Below, one piece after another: positions 1-9,494 of a stretch of 64,000 nucleotides of DNA. Under the pieces are notes generated by a model, which made no database searches, was not told the origin of the DNA, and saw nothing but the letters and a program-made list of their open reading frames with translations. How positions within the stretch are numbered: the first letter of the stretch is position 1; the number at the start of each line of letters is the position of its first letter. Origin of the DNA: Kutzneria viridogrisea (GTDB lineage Bacteria > Actinomycetota > Actinomycetes > Mycobacteriales > Pseudonocardiaceae); contig JACJID010000003.1 in the NCBI GenBank assembly GCA_014138725.1, positions 620,001-684,000 on the forward strand, given 5' to 3'. The position numbers were made by a program, and so were the translations under genes.

Positions 1-150
1 CGTGGTGCCGATGAACGGGTCCACGACCGAGGCCGGGTCGGCGACCAGTGGCTGCCCCTGCGCCGCGGCGGCCGGTGTGACGGGTGTCAGCAGTCCGGCG
101 GTGGTGGCCGCCGCCGTGGCGGCCACCACCAGCGCGCTGCGCAACGACAT
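1..150 (-). CDS. GH92 alpha-mannosidase, N-terminal fragment
   Basis: Only the first 50 codons lie in the window. The protein starts MSLRSALVVAATAATTAG, a signal peptide with an AAA cleavage region, and reaches VVDPFIGTT, the motif that opens the mature part of glycoside hydrolase family 92 (calcium-dependent exo-acting alpha-mannosidases, usually alpha-1,2). An AGAGGGGGA ribosome-binding site precedes the ATG. It is expected to be secreted and to trim mannosyl glycans. The family call rests on one short but diagnostic motif; the catalytic domain is outside the window. Confidence 0.7.
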   Translation of the reverse strand, partial: MSLRSALVVAATAAATTAGLLTPVTPAAAAQGQPLVADPASVVDPFIGTT

Positions 151-246
151 CAGGTTCCCCCTCTTCCACCCTGTGAGGTCACCAACATCGTCGCGGGGGA
201 TTTGTGGGGGAATTACTGAAAAAGCGCGTGCAACCTCAAGTTCTGC

Positions 247-1287
247 TCAACGGTCATCGGCGCCCAAAGCGGACCGAACCACCGGCAGCACCTCGGCCCC
301 GAACCGGCGCACGGTCCGTTCCGCCAGGTCAGGGCGGCCCGAGCCCTCCAACATCAGCAGCACCCGGTCCACCCCGCTGGCGCGCACGCTGGCTTCCAGC
401 CGCTGCGCGCAGGTCCGCGGTGTACCGATGGGGAACGTGCTCAGCACGAATTCGAAGAACTTCTCGAAGTAGTCCTCGCCGCGCTGGGGACCAGGCCGGT
501 CGCGGAGCAGGACGTACTCCTGCTCCGCCTTGCCGTAGAACTGCCGCAGCGGCCCGATCAGCTCCGCAACGGCCTGCTCCTCGGTGTCGGCCACGTGCGC
601 GATCGTGGCGAAGGCGTGCTGGAACGGGCCCGCGTGCCCGGCGCGCGCGGCTTCTTCGGCGTGCAGGGCAACGAGTTCTGCCTTGCTGGCGTCGTCCTGG
701 CTGAAGAAGAACAGCATGGGCAGGCCCAGCCGGGCGGCACGGCGCGCGGCCTCCGGTGAGGTGCCCGCGAGGAAGGTCGGCGGGTGCGGGCTGGTTCGCG
801 GTGCGGGTGCGGGCCTGACCTCGCGGAACTCGTAGAACTCCGTGTCGGCGGAAACCTTGCCGGAGTAGGAGTCCAGCAGCACGCGCACGGCCTGGTCGTA
901 GCCGCGCTCCCAGTGGTCCAGCGAGCTCATCACCTCGTAGTCCACCACCGGACCGCCCCGCCCCAGCCCGAGGTCGAACCGTCCACCGGAGAGCTGGTCG
1001 AGCAGCAGCGCCTGCTCGGCGACGTGCACCGGGCTGTGCGTGGGCAGCAGCGTGACCGCCGTGCCGACCCGCAGCTTCTCCGTGCGGCCGAGCAGGAACG
1101 CGGCCATGGCCAGCGCGGAGGGGTTGACCCCGTAGGAGATGTAGTGGTGCTCGGTCACCCAGAGCTCGTCGAAACCCGACTCCTCGGCGGCCTTCGCGTT
1201 GGCCAGCGCGGAGTCGAACACCTGCTTGTCGGTCATGCCCTCGAACCTGCCGGTGAACAGCATGGCCCCGGCCCGGAACCCGGTCAT
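247..1287 (-). CDS. LLM-class flavin/F420-dependent oxidoreductase
   Basis: A 346-residue luciferase-like monooxygenase fold protein. The family signature FDELWVTEHHY near residue 40 and the LDQLSGGRFDLGLGRG segment near residue 100 are visible. Such enzymes use FMNH2 or F420; the substrate cannot be read from sequence. The ATG at 1287 is preferred over the upstream frame opening because AGGGGAGGG lies a few bases before it. A near-perfect palindrome resembling an IdeR/DmdR iron box lies about 33 bp upstream, so iron-responsive expression is possible. The gene diverges from the alginate-lyase-type gene. Confidence 0.8.
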   Translation of the reverse strand: MTGFRAGAMLFTGRFEGMTDKQVFDSALANAKAAEESGFDELWVTEHHYISYGVNPSALAMAAFLLGRTEKLRVGTAVTLLPTHSPVHVAEQALLLDQLSGGRFDLGLGRGGPVVDYEVMSSLDHWERGYDQAVRVLLDSYSGKVSADTEFYEFREVRPAPAPRTSPHPPTFLAGTSPEAARRAARLGLPMLFFFSQDDASKAELVALHAEEAARAGHAGPFQHAFATIAHVADTEEQAVAELIGPLRQFYGKAEQEYVLLRDRPGPQRGEDYFEKFFEFVLSTFPIGTPRTCAQRLEASVRASGVDRVLLMLEGSGRPDLAERTVRRFGAEVLPVVRSALGADDR

Positions 1288-1319
1288 CAGCCCTCCCCTG
1301 GCTTGCGGACAACCCATCC

Positions 1320-1339
1320 AAGTTAGCCTAGCCTAACTT
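1320..1339. promoter_or_regulatory. candidate iron box (IdeR/DmdR operator)
   Basis: The 20-bp site AAGTTAGCCTAGCCTAACTT equals its reverse complement except at one symmetric pair of positions. Its TTAG..TAG..TAAC layout resembles the actinobacterial iron box TTAGGTTAGGCTAACCTAA. It sits between divergent genes, 33 bp before the oxidoreductase start and about 90 bp before the alginate-lyase-type start. Binding is inferred from sequence only. Confidence 0.5.
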
Positions 1340-1428
1340 TATTCGTTCGGAAGGACTGTTGACCAACGCCAGCTCACCGCGTAGAACTGCTCCTGCCGCG
1401 CCACCGCTACTCGTCATGAAGGACGTGC

Positions 1429-2700
1429 ATGGTGACAGGACGGCTCGGTTCGGTTCTGGCGGTTGTGCTCAGCCTGGTGATCTCCCCGTTCAGCGATCCG
1501 GCGCACGCCGCCGCCTCACCGAAGACCGTGGTGCTGGACGGCAGCGCGCTGGCCACCGTCAAGCAGCAACTGGCGGGCGGTACCGCGAGCAAGGCCCAGC
1601 GCGACGCGCTCAAGGCGTTGCTGCACAACGCGGACGCGGCGCTGACAAAGGGCCCGTGGGCGGTGACCGACAAGAAGCAGAACCCGCCCAGCGGGGACAA
1701 GCACGACTACCTCAGCCAGGCCCCGTACTGGTGGGCGTCGAAGACCCCGACCCCGGACAACCCGCAGGGCTGCCCGTACGTGAACCGCGACGGCCAGCGC
1801 AACCCCGAGGCCGACGCGATCAGTGACCACACCGCGCGCATGGTGGCCTGGGACGCGATCACCGACCTGAGCCTGGCCTGGTACTACACCGGCAAGGCCG
1901 AGTACGCGCAGCGGGCCGCGCTGGACCTGCGGACCTGGTTCCTGGACCCGGCGACCAGGATGAACCCCAGCCTGACCTACGCGCAGATCATCCCGTGCCG
2001 CAACGAGGTTCGCGGCACCGGCATCATCGACACCTCGCAGAACATCAGCCAGCTGGTCGACGCGATCGCGCTGCTGGACTCCGGCGCACCGGGCTGGTCC
2101 GGCGCCGACACCAGTGCGATCAAGCAGTGGTTCGGGCAGTTCCTGGACTGGATGCAGACCAGCCCGCAGGCCAAGGCCGAACTGGCCGCCACGAACAACC
2201 ACGGCAGCTTCATCGACATGCAGAACGCCACGATCGCGCTGTACGTGGGCCGCACCAGCACCGCCAAGGTCATCGTGCAGGACGCGCGCACCAAGCGGAT
2301 CGCCACGCAGATCAAGCCCGACGGCAGCCAGCCGCTGGAGCTGTCCCGCACGATGTCCTGGCACTACAGCAACTTCAACCTGACCGCGCTCGGGCGGCTC
2401 GCCGAGATCGGCACGCATGTGGGCGTGGACCTGTGGCACTACACCGCCCCGAACGGGGCAAACCTGCTCAAGGCGGTGGACTTCCTGATCCCCGCGGCGG
2501 AGAAGGGCGCCAGCGCCTGGCCGTACCAGCAGATCAACGGATTCGACCAGTCGATCGCGGTGGACGTGCTGCACGCCGCCGCCGAACAGGGCGGGGACGC
2601 GAAGGCCAGGGCGGCACTGGCCAAGGTGCCCGCACCCTCCTTCGGCGACCTGTGGCCGATCCGCCCCGCCTGCACCCCACTGGACCCGCCAACCAAGTAG
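1429..2700 (+). CDS. Secreted alginate lyase family protein (PL5-like)
   Basis: A 423-residue protein with an N-terminal signal peptide ending near AHA-A (about residue 27). The all-alpha alginate lyase domain is recognised by NNHGSF near residue 257, which holds the Asn-His pair used by family 5 type lyases, by WHYSNFN near 311, and by the early APYWWASKTP segment. Expected to cleave uronate polysaccharides outside the cell; the exact polymer is unknown. The ATG is chosen because GAAGGA lies 5 bases upstream; another ATG 13 bases earlier is out of frame. A 21-bp repeat array starts just after the stop. Confidence 0.8.
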   Translation: MVTGRLGSVLAVVLSLVISPFSDPAHAAASPKTVVLDGSALATVKQQLAGGTASKAQRDALKALLHNADAALTKGPWAVTDKKQNPPSGDKHDYLSQAPYWWASKTPTPDNPQGCPYVNRDGQRNPEADAISDHTARMVAWDAITDLSLAWYYTGKAEYAQRAALDLRTWFLDPATRMNPSLTYAQIIPCRNEVRGTGIIDTSQNISQLVDAIALLDSGAPGWSGADTSAIKQWFGQFLDWMQTSPQAKAELAATNNHGSFIDMQNATIALYVGRTSTAKVIVQDARTKRIATQIKPDGSQPLELSRTMSWHYSNFNLTALGRLAEIGTHVGVDLWHYTAPNGANLLKAVDFLIPAAEKGASAWPYQQINGFDQSIAVDVLHAAAEQGGDAKARAALAKVPAPSFGDLWPIRPACTPLDPPTK

Positions 2701-2710
2701 CGCCCCACCC

Positions 2711-2900
2711 GCGAGTCCCGCTCTGGGGAGCGCGAGTCCCGGTCTGCGAGCGACGAGTCCCGTTTTGCAGGCGACGAGTCCCGGGCGGCGGGCCCGGCTC
2801 AGCGGGACTCACGCGCCAGCGGGCGGGACTCGCACGCGGCTGGGCGGGACTCACGCGCCAGCGGACGGGACTCGCACGCCGGCGGGCGGGACTCACGGGG
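2711..2900. repeat. 21-bp-period GAGTCCCG / CGGGACTC array, copy 1
   Basis: Four direct GAGTCCCG units spaced 21 bp are followed, after a switch near 2793, by five inverted CGGGACTC units also spaced 21 bp. The halves are therefore inverted relative to each other and could fold into a long imperfect hairpin. The array fills most of the gap between the alginate-lyase-type gene and the DUF3152 gene. The same architecture occurs at 36489-37147. Confidence 0.9.
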
Positions 2901-2926
2901 GCGTGTGAAAGGTGTCAACTGGGTGA

Positions 2927-2950
2927 GGTTGGGCCGGGATCCAACCTTTT
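2927..2950 (+). terminator. Possible terminator after alginate-lyase-type gene
   Basis: GGTTGG at 2927-2932 pairs with CCAACC at 2941-2946, and TTTT follows directly. The stem is short, so this is a weak intrinsic terminator candidate. It lies just upstream of the proposed start of the DUF3152 gene and downstream of the 21-bp array. Confidence 0.4.
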
Positions 2951-2975
2951 CGGGTCGGCGTGCGTCGATACCGGT

Positions 2976-3932
2976 GTGGCGCGACTGACGGCAGGGGCAA
3001 GACTCCGACAAAACCGGCAAACCTCGCGGCGTGCCGTGCAGCCGCTGGCGGCCCCGCTCGCGCCCGAACCACGGCCACGGCCCGAGCCCAGGCGCATCGG
3101 CTGGCGGCTCTACGCGATCCCGCTGCTGCTGGTGATCACGGCACTGACGGTGTTCAACGTGTCCCGCCAGCCCGCGGACACCGCCCTGGCCGCCGGCACC
3201 GTCCCCGCACCGCAGACCGGCACCTCGTCCACGGCGATCTCGGTGGGCGAGGCGCCACCCGGCAGCACCTTCGACAAGCGGCTGCCCTCGGCCGAGCTGC
3301 CCGCGGGAGCCCCGTTGCCCGGCCCCGGCAAGGGCACCTGGCACGTCGTGCCGGGCACCTCGGGGCAGGTCGGCACGGGCAAGCTGACCACGTACTCGGT
3401 GGAGGTGGAGGACGGGTTCACGCCCTCGGGCGGGGACGCGGCCTTCGCGCAGATGGTGCAGCAGACCCTGTCCAACCCCAAGAGCTGGATCGGCGGGGGC
3501 AAGATCGCGGTGCGACGGGTGGACAGCGCTCGCCCGGACCTGCACATCCGGCTGGCCTCACAGCAGACCACGCGCGGCAAGTCCGTGTGCGGCTTCGACA
3601 TCCCGTACGACACCTCGTGCCGGATCGGCGACGCGGTGTACCTCAACGACGCGCGCTGGGAGCTGGGTGCCGTGTCGTTCCAGGGCAACATGCTGCTCTA
3701 CCAGCAGTACGCCATCAACCACGAGGTCGGGCACTTCTTCGGCAACGGGCACGTGGCCTGCGGCCAGAACGGGGCGCTGGCCCCGGTGATGATGCAGCAG
3801 ACGCTGAGCACCTCCGACAACGACCTGGCGGAGTTGACCACCCAGAACCCGCAGGGACTGGTGATCCCGCACGACGGCAAGGTGTGCCAGCCCAACCCGT
3901 GGCCGTTCCCGCTGGCCGACCAGGGCCGCTGA
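2976..3932 (+). CDS. DUF3152 membrane-anchored metallopeptidase-like protein
   Basis: About 318 residues: a short basic N-terminus, one membrane segment (LLLVITALTVF, about residues 47-62), a Pro/Ala-rich linker, then an extracellular domain with INHEVGHFFGNGH near residue 248. That motif is a gluzincin/metzincin-like HExxH with a third His, so zinc-dependent hydrolysis is plausible. DUF3152 proteins are typical of actinobacteria and have no assigned substrate. The frame is open far upstream; GTG 2976 or GTG 3036 fit a short cytoplasmic tail, and neither has a good ribosome-binding site, so the start is uncertain. Confidence 0.75.
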   Translation: MARLTAGARLRQNRQTSRRAVQPLAAPLAPEPRPRPEPRRIGWRLYAIPLLLVITALTVFNVSRQPADTALAAGTVPAPQTGTSSTAISVGEAPPGSTFDKRLPSAELPAGAPLPGPGKGTWHVVPGTSGQVGTGKLTTYSVEVEDGFTPSGGDAAFAQMVQQTLSNPKSWIGGGKIAVRRVDSARPDLHIRLASQQTTRGKSVCGFDIPYDTSCRIGDAVYLNDARWELGAVSFQGNMLLYQQYAINHEVGHFFGNGHVACGQNGALAPVMMQQTLSTSDNDLAELTTQNPQGLVIPHDGKVCQPNPWPFPLADQGR

Positions 3933-3960
3933 GGGCGCGCGGCAGACGCCCTCAGCGGCC
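3924..3960. terminator. Bidirectional terminator between convergent genes
   Basis: A perfect 14-bp stem (GGCCGCTGAGGGCG at 3924-3937 with its complement at 3947-3960) with a 9-base loop overlaps the DUF3152 stop codon and precedes the end of the convergent nitroreductase gene. There is no U-tract, as is common in actinobacterial terminators. Confidence 0.65.
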
Positions 3961-3972
3961 GGCCCAACCCGC

Positions 3973-4578
3973 TCAGATGCTGTTGACGGCCTCGTCGTAG
4001 TCCAGACGGGGGCTGCGCGGGAACCAGGCGTCCGGGCCGGGGCGGCCGATGTTGACCACGACCAGGGGCTCCAGCGTGGTGTCGGCGAAGAACTCCTTGC
4101 GCACGCCCTCGGCGTCGAAGCCGGTCATCGGGCCCGCGGCCAGCCCGGCGGCGCGCACGCCCAGGATGAAGTAGCCGACCTGGAGCAGGCCGTTGAACCG
4201 GGCGAACTCACGGCGGGCGGCGTCGTCGGCGAAGTAGTCCTTGGCGTTCGGGTTGTGCGGGAACACCTTGGGCAGGGTCTCGTGGAAATCGGTGTCGGCG
4301 GCGAGCACGGCCACCAGCGGGGCGGTGCCGGTCTTGGCCCGGTTGCCCTCGGCCATGTGCGGCAGCAGCTTGGCGCGCGCGTCCTCGCTGCGCACCAGCA
4401 GCACGCGCAGCGGCTGGGTGTTCATGCTGGTCGGCGCCCACTTGACCAGGTCGTAGATGGCACGGACCTGCTCGTCGCTGACCGGTTCGTCGGTGAAGGT
4501 GTTCGCGGTCCGGGCCTCGTGGAACAGCAGGTCCTGCGCCTTCTGCTCGAGTGCGAGGATGTCGGTCGCGGCAGTCAT
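3973..4578 (-). CDS. RutE/HadB-type nitroreductase (malonic semialdehyde reductase-like)
   Basis: A 201-residue FMN-dependent nitroreductase-fold protein. The FMN-contacting KWAPTSMNTQP segment near residue 50 and the C-terminal PRSPRLDYDEAVN match the RutE group, which reduces 3-oxopropanoate at the end of Rut pyrimidine breakdown. GGAGG lies 8 bases before the ATG. The next gene in the same direction upstream is a nucleobase permease, which fits a pyrimidine/purine salvage context, but no other rut genes are visible, so a more general nitroreductase role is possible. Confidence 0.75.
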   Translation of the reverse strand: MTAATDILALEQKAQDLLFHEARTANTFTDEPVSDEQVRAIYDLVKWAPTSMNTQPLRVLLVRSEDARAKLLPHMAEGNRAKTGTAPLVAVLAADTDFHETLPKVFPHNPNAKDYFADDAARREFARFNGLLQVGYFILGVRAAGLAAGPMTGFDAEGVRKEFFADTTLEPLVVVNIGRPGPDAWFPRSPRLDYDEAVNSI

Positions 4579-4650
4579 GGTGAGCCTCCAAGTTCTCGCC
4601 GCGGGTCTCGAACCGGCCGCGGCCTCACTGGAGCCAACATAGCTGAACTC

Positions 4651-5973
<1,323 letters not shown>

Positions 5974-6057
5974 CGGCGGAGTGTAGGTGAGCGGGATTAC
6001 ATCGGCGTTGCGGATTTCGGGGCGGGGAAACGCCTCGCGGCCACCCCGGTCAGCGCC

Positions 6058-6360
6058 TCACGCGGCGAGCTTCTCCCGCACCTTGGCGGTGACCTTGCGC
6101 TCGGCGAGGAACGACAGGAACGGGATGGTGCCCGCGACGAGCACGCCGAGGGTGTAGGTGATGGGCCACTTCGCCTTGAGCGACAGGTCGAAGGCGAACA
6201 CCAGGTACACCATGTAGAAGAACCCGTGGATGGGCCCGACGATGGCGACCAGCGAGGGCATGTCGGCGGCGTACTTGAGCACCATCGCCACGCACAGGAC
6301 GAGCAGTCCGACACCGGTCACGTAGGCCATGAACCGGAACCTGGCCAGCGCACCACTCAT
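6058..6360 (-). CDS. DUF3817 small membrane protein
   Basis: A 100-residue integral membrane protein with three hydrophobic segments (about residues 9-30, 36-58 and 66-85) and a basic tail. The GPIHGFFYMVYLVFAFDL core is characteristic of DUF3817. Function is unknown. It ends two bases from the next gene on the same strand, suggesting co-transcription. The ATG at 6360 is used because the DUF3817 homology begins there; the reading frame is open further upstream. Confidence 0.8.
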   Translation of the reverse strand: MSGALARFRFMAYVTGVGLLVLCVAMVLKYAADMPSLVAIVGPIHGFFYMVYLVFAFDLSLKAKWPITYTLGVLVAGTIPFLSFLAERKVTAKVREKLAA

Positions 6361-6362
6361 CG

Positions 6363-6764
6363 TCAGTCCTTCGCGTTCAGTTGGGCGAGGTAGCTGTTGT
6401 ACTCCGCCAGCGCCTTGTCCTCGGGCTGCTCGACGGCGGCGGCACGGCGCCACTCGGTCGGCGAGCGCCGGGGCGGGTCCTGCGAGACGGGCTGCTCGGG
6501 CACGGCCGGGACGGCGGCCTCCGCCTGCTGGGCGTCCTCGGCAGCGGCGCGTTCCTGGTCCAGCTTGTACATGCGCCAGTACATGAACGGCACGAACAGC
6601 CCGAACAACGGCCACTGCAGGGCGTAGCCCAGGTTCTGGAAGGTGCCGCCCGCTTCCTGCGAGCGGTCCCACTGCCACCACCCGAGTCGGAAGCACACCA
6701 GCATGGCGAGAACCGCGACCGCGTGCAGCAGCAGCCACCGGGGGGTGAGCAGCCTGCGAACCAC
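6363..6764 (-). CDS. Conserved two-TM membrane protein
   Basis: About 133 residues. Two hydrophobic stretches follow the start (LLLHAVAVLAMLVCFRLGWW and WPLFGLFVPFMYW), then a charged Ala/Glu-rich cytoplasmic tail ending LAEYNSYLAQLNAKD. The first segment with WWQWDRS resembles the opening of SURF1-type proteins, but the SURF1 periplasmic domain is absent. GTG 6764 is the only reasonable in-frame start after the upstream gene ends at 6797. It pairs with the DUF3817 gene; no function is assigned. Confidence 0.6.
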   Translation of the reverse strand: MVRRLLTPRWLLLHAVAVLAMLVCFRLGWWQWDRSQEAGGTFQNLGYALQWPLFGLFVPFMYWRMYKLDQERAAAEDAQQAEAAVPAVPEQPVSQDPPRRSPTEWRRAAAVEQPEDKALAEYNSYLAQLNAKD

Positions 6765-6796
6765 GCTGTCGACGGTAACACCGTCACTCGCGCGGG

Positions 6797-7627
6797 TTAC
6801 CGCCCGGTGCTCGCCTTCGCGGCGGCCTCGGCCACGGCGAAGACCTTCTGCCCGTATTCGACCGAATTGTTGTAGGACATGACCCCGGCCCACCAGCCCT
6901 GACCCGTGCCCAGGTCACGGCCGCCCGCGCACAGGTAGCGGCCCGCGGTGACCGCGGCGTCGTCGATGTTCTGCGGGTCGGCCTTGCCGTCCCCGTTGCC
7001 GTCGGAGGCCCAGTTCCGCCAGGTGCCGGGCAGGAACTGCATGGGACCGACCGCGCGGTCGTGCACGGGGTCGCCGTCCAGCGAGCCGTGGTCGGTGTCG
7101 GTGATGTTCTCGATGCCGGTGGAGCCGTCCAGCGGCACACCGATGATCGCCTTGGTCTCGGTGCCGTCGGCGGCCAGCTGGGCGCCGCCGAAGCGACCGT
7201 GGTTGGACTCGATGCGGCCGATGCCCGCGAGCATCGTCCAGGACAGGTGGCAGGTGGGCGTCACCTTGCGCAGGGTGAGGTCCGCATTGGCGTATGCGCG
7301 TAGTGCGCGGGCCGGGATGTCGCTCGCGGCGGCGACCCGGTTCAACCATGCCTCGGCGGTCTCCTGGCCCGTGGTGCTGGCCTGCGCGGCCGGCTCGCTG
7401 CCCACGTTGGCCGGCGCGGCGGCACCGACCTGCACGGGTGCGGGCTTGACCTGCAGAGCCGGGATGTCCGCGGCGGTGGGTCCCGGCGCGGGAGTGGTCG
7501 CCACGGTGAGCAACCACAGTCCGCCTCCGGCCACCACGAGCAGGGCCACGACGACCAGCAGCCGCAGCGCCACCCTGGGCGGTTGCGGGCTCTGGCCGGT
7601 TACCGGGGTCTCCTGCTGGATCGCCAC
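6797..7627 (-). CDS. MltB-like lytic murein transglycosylase
   Basis: 276 residues with one N-terminal membrane anchor (LLVVVALLVVAGGGLWLL), a Pro/Ala linker, and an SLT-type catalytic domain. GIGRIESNHGRFGG near residue 137 carries the catalytic Glu, and GPMQFLPGTW is the conserved second motif. An EF-hand-like loop, DGNGDGKADPQNID, follows as in MltB-type enzymes. It cleaves the MurNAc-GlcNAc bond of peptidoglycan to form 1,6-anhydroMurNAc ends, acting outside the membrane. Translation starts at GTG 7627. Downstream lie the two small membrane genes on the same strand. Confidence 0.85.
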   Translation of the reverse strand: MAIQQETPVTGQSPQPPRVALRLLVVVALLVVAGGGLWLLTVATTPAPGPTAADIPALQVKPAPVQVGAAAPANVGSEPAAQASTTGQETAEAWLNRVAAASDIPARALRAYANADLTLRKVTPTCHLSWTMLAGIGRIESNHGRFGGAQLAADGTETKAIIGVPLDGSTGIENITDTDHGSLDGDPVHDRAVGPMQFLPGTWRNWASDGNGDGKADPQNIDDAAVTAGRYLCAGGRDLGTGQGWWAGVMSYNNSVEYGQKVFAVAEAAAKASTGR

Positions 7628-7711
7628 GTCACACAGGCTAGCGGCTCGTACCGACGGTTTCGCTCGGCGAGCGGCGGCGCGGGCCGCCGGATCGCCTCGT
7701 CCTCGTCGGGG

Positions 7712-8206
7712 TCAGGGCCGCTGCTGGCGGTTGAGCCTTGCCACGCACCAGGCCGGGGCGCTGCCCCTGCGCAGGTGCTCCAGCACCGTCAGCGGTCCCA
7801 GCCTGCGCCCGAGGTCGGACGGGGCCAGACCGGCCGCGCGGTAGTCGAGCGCGCGCTGGTCCAACGGGCTGATGCCCGCGTCCCACCACTGCTCCGCCTC
7901 GGTGAGCGTGCCGGCGAGCTGCCAGCAGGACACCGCGCCCATCAGCAGCTCGTCCGGGACTCCCGGCAGGCGCTGCCGCATGGCGGCGACGAACGCGGGG
8001 TCAACCGCGTCGACCTCGAACAGACCCGTCGAGCCGCCTCGGGCGGCCCGCTGGGCGGGGATTCCCGGCCGCTGCCGCGGCAGGGTGGGTGGTGCGTCGG
8101 CAAGCCACTGGGACTTGATCCGATTCACTTCCTGGAGCTCGGCGTCCTGCGACCGCTCTGCGGTCCACTGCCGGACGAGCTCGTCGACCCCGGAGTCATC
8201 GACCAT
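7712..8206 (-). CDS. Hypothetical actinobacterial protein
   Basis: 164 residues, soluble, without a recognised domain. It opens MVDDSGVDELVRQWTAE, has a Pro/Arg-rich middle, and contains LPGVPDELLMGAVSCWQLAGTLTEAEQWWDAG. The ATG at 8206 is chosen over one at 8233 because GAGGAGG lies 6 bases before it. Neighbours on the same strand are a transglycosylase and a 52-residue membrane peptide, with no tight spacing. I do not recognise the family. Confidence 0.6.
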   Translation of the reverse strand: MVDDSGVDELVRQWTAERSQDAELQEVNRIKSQWLADAPPTLPRQRPGIPAQRAARGGSTGLFEVDAVDPAFVAAMRQRLPGVPDELLMGAVSCWQLAGTLTEAEQWWDAGISPLDQRALDYRAAGLAPSDLGRRLGPLTVLEHLRRGSAPAWCVARLNRQQRP

Positions 8207-8375
8207 CCGTGCCTCCTCGTGGCTGATGATCACCCAACGCCTGCGAACGGTATTGCGTTCCGCCGCGGGACCGCTAGACCCGAATTCTCGTTACCAGGGC
8301 GTTATCGGTGTTAATGCACCCGGTCGGTGGAACTGTCCCTCCAGAAGCTACTTTCCGCAATCGGCCGAGCAGGTG

Positions 8376-8534
8376 TCACCGGGGGAACAGGTTCCGCACG
8401 AAGGCGATCAACTGCTCCGCCCCGTAGCGCAGGCCCCCGAGCAGGTTGTTGACGCCGACGGCGGAGTCCTTGGGCTGGCTGATCACCACGAACAGCAGCA
8501 GCGCCACACCAGCGATGATGAGGATCCTCTTCAT
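8376..8534 (-). CDS. 52-residue small membrane protein
   Basis: This short frame encodes a 52-residue peptide that begins MKRILIIAGVALLLFVVISQ, a single membrane segment, and ends EQLIAFVRNLFPR, an amphipathic basic helix. A GAAGAAGG stretch lies about 10 bases upstream of the ATG. The composition (membrane helix plus Gly-Gly turn plus amphipathic tail) is that of a real small membrane protein rather than chance frame; function unknown. Confidence 0.65.
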   Translation of the reverse strand: MKRILIIAGVALLLFVVISQPKDSAVGVNNLLGGLRYGAEQLIAFVRNLFPR

Positions 8535-8790
8535 GTTCGCCACACCTTCTTCGTCCGCTACCGGCAGGCGTCACGACCCTGACCCGCTCGGTGGCAACCA
8601 CCCGCCACCATGGTCCCCCGCCCGCCTCAGGTTGTCGCTCACCGCAGTCGGCAGCAGCCCAGGCTGCCGTCATCCTCACCCGTTCAGGTCAAGGTCATGG
8701 ACTCTCACAGTGAAGGTAGCGCACCACTCGGTGAACGCGGGTCAAATCGCCCGAAGGAGCGACTTCAGATGCGGCTCGTAATCAGGTAAG

Positions 8791-9426
8791 TCAGCCCGGG
8801 CAGCTGCTCAGCATGTCCACGAGTGCATCGTGTTCGGCCTGGGTCACGAAAAGTTGATAGGTGTGCTTGACAATGACCCAGTTCGTCGCGTAAGTGCACC
8901 AGTACGTCTTGGCGGGCGGCTTCCACTGGGACGGGTCCTGGTCGCCCTTGCCCCGGTTGCTGGCCGCGGAGACCGCGAACAGCTGCGGCGCGGTGAGGTC
9001 GTTGGCGAACTGCTGGCGCCGCTCGTCGGTCCACTCGTCGGCCCCGGTCCGCCAGGCGGCCGCCAGCGGCACCATGTGGTCGATGTCCAGCTCGGTGGCC
9101 TTGCTGACCTCCTTGCCGTCGTACGGGCTCGTCCAGTGCCCGCTGGTGGCCTTGCAGGCGGCGTCCTTCTTGACGTCCTTGCCGTCCCGCTCGATGACCA
9201 CCTCGCGGGTGTCGCAGCCGCCGCCCTGGGTGATCCAGTGCTTGAACCGGTCCCGCGAGTAGCCCTTCATCGCGTGCTGCGCCTTGACCGGCAGCTCGGC
9301 CAACTGCACCTGCACCGGCGAGGTGCCCTGTGCGGTTGGCGGGGCGACCACCGTGCGGGTCAGGAACGCGGCGATCGCCAGCACGACGACGGCGGCCAGC
9401 GCGATCAGCCAGGTACGGGCGCGCAT
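8791..9426 (-). CDS. Secreted/anchored HNH endonuclease (DUF1524 family)
   Basis: 211 residues: N-terminal membrane segment (WLIALAAVVVLAIAAFL), then a nuclease domain with ELDIDHMVPLAAAW and, later, SAASNRGKGDQDPSQWKPP, matching the GmrSD-C/DUF1524 HNH fold. A Cys pair (GGGCDTR and the C-terminal SSCPG) probably forms a disulfide. Likely an extracellular nonspecific nuclease. ATG 9426 is preferred to 9456 because GAGGAGGATC precedes it at the right distance. Confidence 0.8.
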   Translation of the reverse strand: MRARTWLIALAAVVVLAIAAFLTRTVVAPPTAQGTSPVQVQLAELPVKAQHAMKGYSRDRFKHWITQGGGCDTREVVIERDGKDVKKDAACKATSGHWTSPYDGKEVSKATELDIDHMVPLAAAWRTGADEWTDERRQQFANDLTAPQLFAVSAASNRGKGDQDPSQWKPPAKTYWCTYATNWVIVKHTYQLFVTQAEHDALVDMLSSCPG

Positions 9427-9494
9427 CAAGATCCTCCTCAGCTCGGCGGAGATCATTACGCACCCGGCCGCCCGATCGTGGGACGCTGACCGGC

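Noticed and set aside
1995-3932. 645-residue plus-strand protein starting at 1995
   Set aside because: The part before about 2976 overlaps the alginate-lyase-type gene in another frame and reads through the 21-bp array; only the last 318 residues are DUF3152 protein.
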